64,000 nt of DNA, taken from an uncultured Burkholderiales bacterium (GTDB lineage Bacteria; Pseudomonadota; Gammaproteobacteria; Burkholderiales; Burkholderiaceae_C). The stretch's first letter is position 1, and each line of letters opens with the position of its first letter. Positions 57,664 through 64,000 of this stretch are shown here, piece after piece. Position numbers and translations under genes: made by a program. The stretch lies in NCBI GenBank assembly GCA_943908475.1, contig CALTTG010000010.1, positions 18,119 to 82,118 of the forward strand, given 5' to 3'. Under the pieces are notes generated by a model. The model saw only the letters and a program-made list of their open reading frames with translations, was not told where the DNA came from and did not search any database.

Positions 57664-58671
57664 ATGAACGACGCCCGCCTGCCTTCATCGCCCCCTGAGC
57701 AACTTCATCGGGTCGCGGTCGTGATGTGCCCTCAGCACAGCCTGGCCAGCGTGGCGCTGGTGCTCGACGCCTTTCGCATGGCCAACCAATGTGGCCAGCC
57801 ACACCGGTTTGAGCTCCTGCGCATCAGCGAAGACGGCTTGCCCGTGCAGCATGCCGATGGCGTGTTTCATGTGGACGCCGACCCCGATGCGCTGAGTCGT
57901 GATCCGGTCGATCTGGTGGTGGTCCCCTCGCTGTGGGCCAGTGGCCCCCAGGCCGTGGCTTCGCACCCCCGGGTGATTGCCGCGCTGGCGTCCTTGCCGC
58001 CCCAGGTGTTGTTGGCAGGCTTTTGCTCGGGGGTCTACCTGCTGGCAGCAGCCGGGCGACTGTCCGGACGTCGCGCCACCACCCATTGGTTGCTCGGCGA
58101 GGGCCTGGCCCGGCGCTACCCCGACATTCAGCTCGACCTGACGGCCAACTTGACTCAGGATGCGGGGGTCATCTGCAGTGGCGGCTCGCTCGCGGCCATT
58201 GACGGGTGCCTCCATGCCGTGGGGCAGTTGGCGGGGCGGGAGGTGGTCAAGGCCTTGTCACGCATGCTCGTGACCGATGTCCAGCGAGGCCCTCAGACCC
58301 GCTTCATGCCACCCGTCGGTCAGCGGCGTCATCATGACGAACTGGTGTCTTCTGTCCAGCGGCGCATTGAGGCCGAGCACGCCGAAACCCTGAGCCTTCA
58401 GATGTTGGCGCAGCAAGTGCACCTGACGGTCCGCACCCTTCAGCGCCGTTTCCAGGCGGCCACCGGCATCACCCCGCTGGCCTATCAGCAAACCGTGCGG
58501 CTCGAAGTGGCCAAAGATTTGCTGGCAGAAAGCCGAACACCCGTGGGCGACATCGCTGCACGGGTGGGGTATCAGGATCGGGTGGCCTTTGGCAGGCTGT
58601 TCAAAAAGCACACGGGCATGACGCCCGCGGCTTATCGCCAGCAGCAGGTTCAAGGCACTCACAGGGCCTGA
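57664..58671 (+). CDS. GlxA family transcriptional regulator (DJ-1/PfpI-like plus AraC)
   Basis: The 335-residue protein has an N-terminal DJ-1/PfpI-like domain (about 15-195, with the nucleophile-elbow-like LAGFCSGVYLLAAAG) and a C-terminal AraC HTH (about 240-330, with LSLQMLAQQVHLTVRTLQRR and GDIAARVGYQDRVAFGRLF). These regulators sense small metabolites. The target is unknown; the divergent GST genes are candidates. Confidence 0.92.
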   Translation: MNDARLPSSPPEQLHRVAVVMCPQHSLASVALVLDAFRMANQCGQPHRFELLRISEDGLPVQHADGVFHVDADPDALSRDPVDLVVVPSLWASGPQAVASHPRVIAALASLPPQVLLAGFCSGVYLLAAAGRLSGRRATTHWLLGEGLARRYPDIQLDLTANLTQDAGVICSGGSLAAIDGCLHAVGQLAGREVVKALSRMLVTDVQRGPQTRFMPPVGQRRHHDELVSSVQRRIEAEHAETLSLQMLAQQVHLTVRTLQRRFQAATGITPLAYQQTVRLEVAKDLLAESRTPVGDIAARVGYQDRVAFGRLFKKHTGMTPAAYRQQQVQGTHRA

Positions 58672-58689
58672 CCTGCTGCTCGCCGGGCA

Positions 58690-58947
58690 TCAGTGACGGC
58701 GGCGCTGTTCGCCCACGGGGCCGCGGGTTTCGATGTGCCGGAAGGTGATGCGACCTTTGTTCAGATCGTAAGGCGACAGCTCCAGGCTGACCTTGTCACC
58801 TGCCAAGATGCGAATGTGGTGCTTCTTCATCTTGCCCGAGGTATAGGCAATCAGCTGGTGACCATTGTCCAGCGTGACGCGGAAACGAGAGTCCGGCAGG
58901 ACTTCGTTGACAACGCCTTGCATCTCGATGAGTTCTTCTTTGGCCAT
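58690..58947 (-). CDS. infA: Translation initiation factor IF-1
   Basis: The 85-residue protein has the S1/OB fold of IF-1: MAKEELIEMQGVVNEVLPD, LIAYTSGKMKKHHIRILAGD and VSLELSPYDLNKGRI. It is longer than the 72-residue E. coli protein by a basic, Arg-rich tail (GPVGEQRRRH). IF-1 binds the A site of the 30S subunit. Burkholderiales often have a second infA outside the ribosomal protein operon, and this longer copy next to fabI fits that. The reading frame stays open upstream to 59145, but ATG 58947 fits the family. Confidence 0.93.
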   Translation of the reverse strand: MAKEELIEMQGVVNEVLPDSRFRVTLDNGHQLIAYTSGKMKKHHIRILAGDKVSLELSPYDLNKGRITFRHIETRGPVGEQRRRH

Positions 58948-59153
58948 CTGCGAGTCTTTCTGGGCAATCACGTGTGACCCGAAAGCAGGGCAGGAGGCCG
59001 CTTCGGGCAGATCAATCGGGGCAACCGGGGCCGGCTCGGCAAAGTTCAGCGACGACCCCAAGATTCCACGAAAGATCCAGGCGTGCAGGGCGAACTCCAT
59101 CCGGCGCGAATCCGTCATTGTATCGCGCAGGATCGAGGTGTGCACCTGCGCCG

Positions 59154-59942
59154 TCAGCCCATGTCTTCGACGCCGCCCATCACATGGCTGAAGCCACCGT
59201 CGACGTAGGTGATCTCTGCGGTCACGCCAGCCGACAAATCAGACAGCATGAAGGCCGCAACGTTGCCCACATCCTCAATGGTCACATTGCGGCGCAGCGG
59301 GGCGTTTTCTTCCACCACGCTGAGGATTTTGGAGAAGCCCTTGATGCCCGAGGCGGCCAAGGTCTTGATGGGGCCGGCAGAAATGCCGTTCACGCGAATG
59401 CCCTTGGGGCCCAGGCTGGCGGCGGTGTAGCGGACGCTGGCCTCCAGAGAAGCTTTGGCCAATCCCATGGTGTTGTAGGCCGGCACGATGCGCTCTGACC
59501 CCAGGTAGGAGAGCGTCAGCAGCGCCGATCTGTCGCGCAAGTAGGGCAGGGCGGCCTTGGCCATGGCGGGGAAGCTGTAGGCCGAAATGTCGTGGGCGAT
59601 GCGAAAGCCTTCTCGCGACAGCCCTTCCAGGAAGTCGCCGGCAATTGCCTCGCGCGGCGCAAAGCCAATCGAGTGCACGAAGCCGTCGAATTGAGGCCAT
59701 GTGGCCGACAGGTCGCGGAACATGGCTTCGATTTGTTCGTCGCTGCCCACGTCGCAGTCGAAGATCAGCTCGGAGTCGAATTCCTTGGCAAATTCAGTGA
59801 TGCGATCTTTGAAGCGTTCGCCCACATAGCTGAATGCCAACTCTGCGCCTTCGCGCTTGCAGGCCTTGGCAATGCCGTAGGCGATGGAACGGTTGGACAG
59901 CAGTCCGGTGATCAGCAGTCGTTTGCCAGCGAGAAAGCCCAT
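59154..59942 (-). CDS. fabI: Enoyl-[acyl-carrier-protein] reductase (NADH) FabI
   Basis: The 262-residue protein is FabI, with Y146, Y156 and K163 at the same positions as in E. coli (LSYLGSERIVPAYNTMGLAK). It reduces enoyl-ACP in fatty acid elongation with NADH. The start ATG has GGAGA upstream. A 211-base gap (58948-59153) separates it from infA. Confidence 0.96.
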   Translation of the reverse strand: MGFLAGKRLLITGLLSNRSIAYGIAKACKREGAELAFSYVGERFKDRITEFAKEFDSELIFDCDVGSDEQIEAMFRDLSATWPQFDGFVHSIGFAPREAIAGDFLEGLSREGFRIAHDISAYSFPAMAKAALPYLRDRSALLTLSYLGSERIVPAYNTMGLAKASLEASVRYTAASLGPKGIRVNGISAGPIKTLAASGIKGFSKILSVVEENAPLRRNVTIEDVGNVAAFMLSDLSAGVTAEITYVDGGFSHVMGGVEDMG

Positions 59943-60052
59943 GAGGTCTCCAGATCAAAATGCAGGTGGCTGGTCGTGCTGGACGCAGGGTCCGGCGCCC
60001 AGGCAGGCCCGGATTCTGGCACGAGCCCGCGCATATATTTGATGCGCTTGGC

Positions 60053-60081
60053 TTGCTCGCGGCCATTCCTCAGGCTAAAAT
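60053..60081 (+). promoter_or_regulatory. Sigma-70 promoter of the rimP-nusA-infB operon
   Basis: TTGCTC (60053-60058) and TAAAAT (60076-60081) are separated by 17 bases. The start would be near 60088, which leads directly into the leader that ends in an intrinsic terminator at 60145-60174. The spacing is ideal, though the -35 box is a 4/6 match. It is the only clear promoter in the 318-base divergent gap 59943-60260. Confidence 0.6.
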
Positions 60082-60087
60082 GCGTTT

Positions 60088-60174
60088 TTGGTTTGGTTGG
60101 GCTTGTGCAATGGCTTGCATGCAGTCCGGCTGACACGTCTCGTCATGGGCGGAGGAATCCAGCCCATTTTTTTT
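60088..60174 (+). ncRNA. rimP leader RNA (candidate attenuator)
   Basis: The roughly 87-base leader from the predicted start to the T run contains a terminator hairpin well before rimP. An alternative pairing is possible: TGGGCT (60098-60103) is complementary to AGCCCA (60161-60166), which overlaps the terminator 3' arm (60162-60167). That could act as an antiterminator. A similar rimP leader with a rho-independent terminator is known from other proteobacteria. Whether this is the same element is an inference. Confidence 0.5.
60145..60174 (+). terminator. Intrinsic terminator in the rimP leader
   Basis: ATGGGC (60145-60150) pairs with GCCCAT (60162-60167), and GGA/TCC (60151-60153 and 60158-60160) extends it to nine pairs with one bulged A. 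Eight T residues (60167-60174) follow. It lies 87 bases upstream of the rimP ATG, so it works in the operon leader and not after a gene. Confidence 0.82.
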
Positions 60175-60260
60175 GCGTTGTCGAAACTCGATGTCACATC
60201 ACAAGATGGCTCGGGCTTTCCGGCGTAGCCCCCCTGGGGCGCGAAAGGTGATGGCACTGG

Positions 60261-60848
60261 ATGAGCTGGTTGAAGAGCGTTGAAGATACCGTGACCGGTC
60301 TGGGTTACGAAGTGGTGGACTGCGAGCGCAGTGCCCAGGGTCTTTTGCGTGTCTACATCGATCGCCTGCCCGGCGGCACGTACGATCAACCCAGTGAGTT
60401 CGTCACCGTCGAAGATTGCGAGAAAGTTACCCGCCAGCTCCAGTACACGCTGGAGGTGGCCAATGTGGATTACGCCCGCTTGGAAGTCTCTTCCCCCGGG
60501 CTCGACCGTCCCTTGAAGACCTTGGAACACTACGTTCGCTTCCAGGGGCAAGAGGTTGAAATCACGCTCAAGCAACCCTTCCAGGGGCGCAAGAAGTACA
60601 AAGGCGTGCTCGAACACGTGCCCGCACCCGAAGGTCAGGCCGATGCCCAGTCCAGCTGGCAGGTCGTCTTCAAGGTGGGTGAAGGCAAGAAGGCGGTCGA
60701 GCAGGCGTTGGGATTCACGTTCGATGAAGTGCGCGAGGCCTGCTTGGTCCCCGTGGTTGATTTCAAAGGACGTGGCCGTCGGGCAGCCCCCGAAGGTCGT
60801 CAAGATGCCGTCGATGAGGCTCAGGAACTCGGAGATCAAAACAAATGA
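60261..60848 (+). CDS. rimP: Ribosome maturation factor RimP
   Basis: The 195-residue protein matches RimP: an N-terminal domain with GLGYEVVDCERSAQGLLRVY and a conserved SSPGLDRPLKTLEHY segment, then a C-terminal SH3-like domain. It is needed for 30S subunit maturation. The length is above the E. coli protein (about 150), with a basic/Glu-rich C-terminal tail. Its stop overlaps nusA by 4 bp (60845-60848). Confidence 0.94.
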   Translation: MSWLKSVEDTVTGLGYEVVDCERSAQGLLRVYIDRLPGGTYDQPSEFVTVEDCEKVTRQLQYTLEVANVDYARLEVSSPGLDRPLKTLEHYVRFQGQEVEITLKQPFQGRKKYKGVLEHVPAPEGQADAQSSWQVVFKVGEGKKAVEQALGFTFDEVREACLVPVVDFKGRGRRAAPEGRQDAVDEAQELGDQNK

Positions 60849-62323
60849 ACCGTGAACTGTTGATGTTGGTGGATGCCATTTCGCGCGAAAAGAGCGTGGA
60901 ACGTGATGTGGTGTTCGGTGCTGTGGAGTCTGCGCTGGCTTCTGCCACCAAAAAGCTTTACGTGGGTGAGGTTGACATTCGCGTGGCGATCAATCGCGAC
61001 ACTGGCGAATATGAAACCTTCCGCCGTTGGGTCGTGGTGCCTGACGAAGCAGGTCTGCAAAACCCCGAGGCTGAAGAAATGCTGTCGGACGCCATCGACC
61101 GCATCGCCGACATCGAGGTGGGCGACTACATCGAAGAGTCGATCGAGTCTGTGCCCATCGGCCGCATTGGCGCGCAGGCCGCCAAGCAGGTCATCTTGCA
61201 GAAAATCCGCGATGCCGAGCGCGAGCAATTGCTCAACGACTTCCTGGCGCGCGGCGAAAAGATTTTCGTGGGCACCGTCAAGCGGCTGGACAAAGGCGAC
61301 ATCATCGTCGAGTCGGGTCGTGTGGAAGGTCGCCTCAAGCGTGGCGAAATGATCCCGAAGGAAAACCTTCGCACGGGTGACCGCGTTCGCGCCTACATCA
61401 GCGGCATCGATTCTGCGGCCCGTGGCCCCCAGATCATGCTCTCACGGTCTGCGCCTGATTTCATGATCGAACTCTTCCGCCAGGAAGTGCCCGAGATCGA
61501 GCAGGGCTTGCTGGAAATCAAGAGCTGCGCCCGTGATTCCGGTTCGCGCGCCAAGATTGCCGTTCTCTCGCACGACAAGCGTGTCGATCCCATCGGCACC
61601 TGCGTCGGTGTGCGCGGCTCCCGCGTCACGGCCGTCACCAACGAGCTGGCGGGCGAGCGTGTTGACATCGTGTTGTGGTCTGAAGACCCGGCTCAGTTCG
61701 TCATCGGCGCACTGGCCCCGGCCAATGTGCAATCGATCTTCGTGGACGAAGAGCAGCACGGCATGGACGTGGTCGTCGACGAAGAAAACCTGGCCATCGC
61801 CATTGGCCGTGGTGGCCAGAACGTGCGCTTGGCCTCCGACCTGACGGGTTGGAAAATCAACATCATGACGGCCGAGGAATCGGCTGAAAAGCAAGCGGTC
61901 GAGAGCGACTCGGTCCGCAAGCTGTTCGTGGAAAAACTGGATGTGGACGAGGAGGTCGCCGACATCCTGATCGCCGAAGGGTTCACCAGCCTGGAAGAAG
62001 TGGCCTACGTGCCATTGCAGGAAATGCTGGAAATCGAAGCTTTCGACGAAGACACGGTCAACGAACTGCGCACCCGCGCCAAGGATGCGTTGTTGACCAT
62101 GGAGATCGCCAAGGAAGAAGAGGTCGAGACGCTGTCTGAAAACCTCAAGGGCCTCGATGGCCTGACACCCGAGTTGATCGCCAAGCTGGCCGAGGGTGGC
62201 ATTCACACCCGCGATGATCTGGCCGACCTGGCCGTTGACGAGTTGATCGAACTGACCGACATCTCGTCCGACGCTGCCAAGGCCCTGATCCTCAAGGCCC
62301 GTGAACACTGGTTTGTCAACTGA
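60845..62323 (+). CDS. nusA: Transcription termination/antitermination protein NusA
   Basis: The 492-residue protein has the N-terminal RNAP-binding domain (MNRELLMLVDAISREKSVER), the S1 domain (about 135-200), two KH domains (about 205-350, including GVRGSRVTAVTNELAGERVD and AIGRGGQNVRLAS) and two C-terminal acidic repeats (about 360-490). It controls pausing, termination and antitermination. It is in the standard rimP-nusA-infB order. Confidence 0.96.
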   Translation: MNRELLMLVDAISREKSVERDVVFGAVESALASATKKLYVGEVDIRVAINRDTGEYETFRRWVVVPDEAGLQNPEAEEMLSDAIDRIADIEVGDYIEESIESVPIGRIGAQAAKQVILQKIRDAEREQLLNDFLARGEKIFVGTVKRLDKGDIIVESGRVEGRLKRGEMIPKENLRTGDRVRAYISGIDSAARGPQIMLSRSAPDFMIELFRQEVPEIEQGLLEIKSCARDSGSRAKIAVLSHDKRVDPIGTCVGVRGSRVTAVTNELAGERVDIVLWSEDPAQFVIGALAPANVQSIFVDEEQHGMDVVVDEENLAIAIGRGGQNVRLASDLTGWKINIMTAEESAEKQAVESDSVRKLFVEKLDVDEEVADILIAEGFTSLEEVAYVPLQEMLEIEAFDEDTVNELRTRAKDALLTMEIAKEEEVETLSENLKGLDGLTPELIAKLAEGGIHTRDDLADLAVDELIELTDISSDAAKALILKAREHWFVN

Positions 62324-62388
62324 TGGCTTTCTGACCGCAAGACCGAACCGACCTCTTACTCGCTACACGCATCTCAAGGATTAACACA

Positions 62389-64000
62389 ATGGCCGTGACC
62401 ACCGTCGCACAATTCGCCGCGGAGCTCAATCGCCCGGCTGCGACACTGCTGGAGCAGCTTCAATCGGCGGGCGTCCCCAAGGGCGCGCCGGAAGACGTGC
62501 TCACGGAAGCTGACAAGGAGCGACTGCTGGATCACCTGCGTTCTGCCCATGGCGCTTCCGCCGCTGATCGCAAGAAGATCACGCTGACCCGCAAGACCTC
62601 GACCGAGATCAAGCAAGCTGACGCCTCTGGCAAGGCTCGCACCATCCAGGTCGAAGTCAAAAAGAAGCGTGTGTTCGTCAAGCGTGAAGATGGCACGGAA
62701 GACAACGGCGAGGCGCAAGCCGCTGCCGAAGCCGCCGAGCTGCAACGTCGCGAAGAAGAGGCTCGAGCTCAGGCCGAGGAGCTGCGCCGCGAGGAAGAGG
62801 CCTTGGCCGAACAACGTCGCCATCGCGAAGCGCAGGAACGCGCCGAGCGGGAAGCCGCGGAGGCCCGTGCCCGTGAAGAGCAAGCCGCCCGCGAAGCCGC
62901 TGCCCGTGAAGCTGAAGCGGCTGCGGCCAAAGCCGAAGACGCCGCTGCGGGTGCCTCTGAAGTGGACGCCGAAGCGGCCAAGGCCGAAGCAGCCGCTCGT
63001 CGTGCAGCAGCACAAGCCGCTGCCCGCGCTGAAGCCGATGCCATCAACAATGCTGCGCGCACGGCCAAACAGGCTCGTGAAGCTCGCGCCGCCGCAGAAG
63101 CCGCTGCTGCGGCCGAGGCAGAAGCTGCAAAGGCCGCACCGGTCAAGCCCATCGAGGCTGCGCCCGCTGCTGCAGTGGAAGCGCCTGCCCCTGCACCCGC
63201 CCCGGCGGTTCGCGTGGTCAAGGCGGCAGACATCGAAGCCGAAGAGCAAAAGCGCCTGGCCGACCTCGAGCGTCGTCGCAAGGCGGCCGAAGCCGAAGCG
63301 GCGGCCATCCGCGCCATGATGAATGCACCCAAGAAGGTGCTGACCGCCAAGAAGCCTGAGCCACCCAAGCCTGCCGATGCAGCCGCTGCCGGCAAGGAAG
63401 GCATCAAGGGCACGATCCACAAGCCCAAGGGCGCGCCCGGTGCTGCGCCAGCGGCACCCGGTGCCAAGCCTGGCGACAAGAAGTCGGTCAAGTCTGAAAA
63501 GCTGTCCTCCAGCTGGGCCAACGACGACAAAAAGCGTGGCGCACCACCCTCGAAGGGCCGCAACGACGCGGGCAACGCCCGTGGTGGTTGGAAGGCGCCG
63601 GGCGGTTCGCGTGGCGGTCGCCGTGGTGACCGTGGAGACAGCCAGTCGACCTTCGTGGCGCCGACCGAGCCACAAATCATCGAGGTGCACATTCCTGAGA
63701 CCATCTCGGTGTCTGACTTGGCGCACAAGATGGCTGTGAAGGCCACCGAAGTCATCAAGCAGATGATGAAGCTCGGCCAGATGGTGACGATCAACCAGCA
63801 CCTGGACCAGGAAACCGCCATGATCGTGGTGGAAGAAATGGGCCACAAGGCGTTTGCTGCCAAGTTGGACGACCCCGACGCCTTCTTGGAAGAAGAACAC
63901 GCCGACCAGGCCACCGAGGCACTGCCTCGTGCGCCCGTGGTCACGGTCATGGGTCACGTCGACCACGGCAAGACCTCGCTGCTGGACTACATCCGCACGT
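62389..64000 (+). CDS. infB: Translation initiation factor IF-2 (3' truncated by window end)
   Basis: The reading frame starts at ATG 62389 (AAGGA 8 bases upstream) and is open to the end, giving 537 codons. It begins with IF2_N (VAQFAAELNRPAATLLEQLQ), then an IF2-associated stretch, then a long Ala/Glu/Arg-rich coiled-coil linker (about 100-300), a basic Gly-rich region near 380-420, a second IF2_N-like domain (about 430-490), and the start of the G domain with GHVDHGKT at 522-529. IF-2 delivers initiator tRNA in a GTP-dependent way. The C-terminal domains lie beyond the window. Confidence 0.95.
   Translation, partial: MAVTTVAQFAAELNRPAATLLEQLQSAGVPKGAPEDVLTEADKERLLDHLRSAHGASAADRKKITLTRKTSTEIKQADASGKARTIQVEVKKKRVFVKREDGTEDNGEAQAAAEAAELQRREEEARAQAEELRREEEALAEQRRHREAQERAEREAAEARAREEQAAREAAAREAEAAAAKAEDAAAGASEVDAEAAKAEAAARRAAAQAAARAEADAINNAARTAKQAREARAAAEAAAAAEAEAAKAAPVKPIEAAPAAAVEAPAPAPAPAVRVVKAADIEAEEQKRLADLERRRKAAEAEAAAIRAMMNAPKKVLTAKKPEPPKPADAAAAGKEGIKGTIHKPKGAPGAAPAAPGAKPGDKKSVKSEKLSSSWANDDKKRGAPPSKGRNDAGNARGGWKAPGGSRGGRRGDRGDSQSTFVAPTEPQIIEVHIPETISVSDLAHKMAVKATEVIKQMMKLGQMVTINQHLDQETAMIVVEEMGHKAFAAKLDDPDAFLEEEHADQATEALPRAPVVTVMGHVDHGKTSLLDYIRT

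Noticed and set aside
62374..63966. A 530-codon minus-strand frame rich in Phe, Gly, Leu and Ser opposite infB
   Set aside because: It mirrors the Ala/Glu/Arg-rich linker of IF-2 and is not a real membrane or repeat protein.
1..64000. CRISPR arrays, insertion sequences, prophage or rRNA
   Set aside because: No regularly spaced repeats, transposase or integrase families, terminal inverted repeats with target duplications, or rRNA-like sequence were recognised.

Overview
The window is GC-rich, densely packed chromosomal DNA with short intergenic gaps, many 1-4 bp start/stop overlaps, and no insertion sequence, prophage, CRISPR array or rRNA. Gene content points to a betaproteobacterium of the order Burkholderiales, probably Comamonadaceae-like: argA-yggX, a cysT-cysW-cysA set with a divergent-type CysB, an extra 85-residue IF-1, a pabB/pabC fusion, DUF3422 and a rimP-nusA-infB operon. 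The family assignment is an inference from gene content; no rRNA is present to settle it.

Layout. 0-6.2 kb: a FAS1 secreted protein, pabBC-dsbB-ridA on the minus strand, then comEC. 6.2-16.1 kb: two consecutive plus-strand operons of the transglutaminase / amidoligase / circularly permuted ATP-grasp / Alpha-E system. The first encodes a transglutaminase-DUF2126 fusion, an ATP-grasp-Alpha-E fusion and a second transglutaminase. The second encodes a separate ATP-grasp protein and a separate Alpha-E protein. Each operon is preceded by a good match to a sigma-54 (-24/-12) promoter, and the second also has two NtrC-like palindromes, so the system looks nitrogen-regulated. 16.1-19.4 kb: a secreted HAF-repeat protein, a BigR/SqrR-like ArsR repressor with two YeeE/YedE half-transporters, a 20 bp palindromic operator and a small CDF-type transporter. 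19.4-28.8 kb: yggX, argA, an amidase, a diguanylate cyclase, hrpA, tRNA-Pro(TGG) with its terminator, and cho.

28.9-41 kb is a patchwork of small housekeeping and accessory genes: MarR regulator, yfbR-like nucleotidase, rdgC, two alpha/beta hydrolases, a TSUP exporter with its divergent LysR regulator, an M14 peptidase, a class II glutamine amidotransferase, a dienelactone hydrolase, an aldo/keto reductase, an RlmN-family enzyme, DUF3422 and a FrmR-like repressor. 41-47.8 kb: an AraC regulator, then the sulfate uptake operon sbp-cysT-cysW-cysA, a TetR regulator and cysB. 47.9-55.5 kb: an LD-carboxypeptidase followed by a four-gene Yej-like peptide ABC transporter, which together suggest uptake and trimming of murein or microcin-like peptides. 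55.5-58.7 kb: DUF4404, two glutathione S-transferases and a GlxA-type regulator. 58.7-64 kb: infA, fabI, and the rimP-nusA-infB operon led by a promoter and a leader with a strong intrinsic terminator; infB runs off the window end.

The most notable material is the paired peptide-ligase/transglutaminase operons with their sigma-54/NtrC-type control regions (6188-16048), followed by the rimP leader attenuator (60053-60174), the Cys-pair ArsR with its palindrome, and the LD-carboxypeptidase/peptide-transporter operon whose binding protein seems anchored at both ends.
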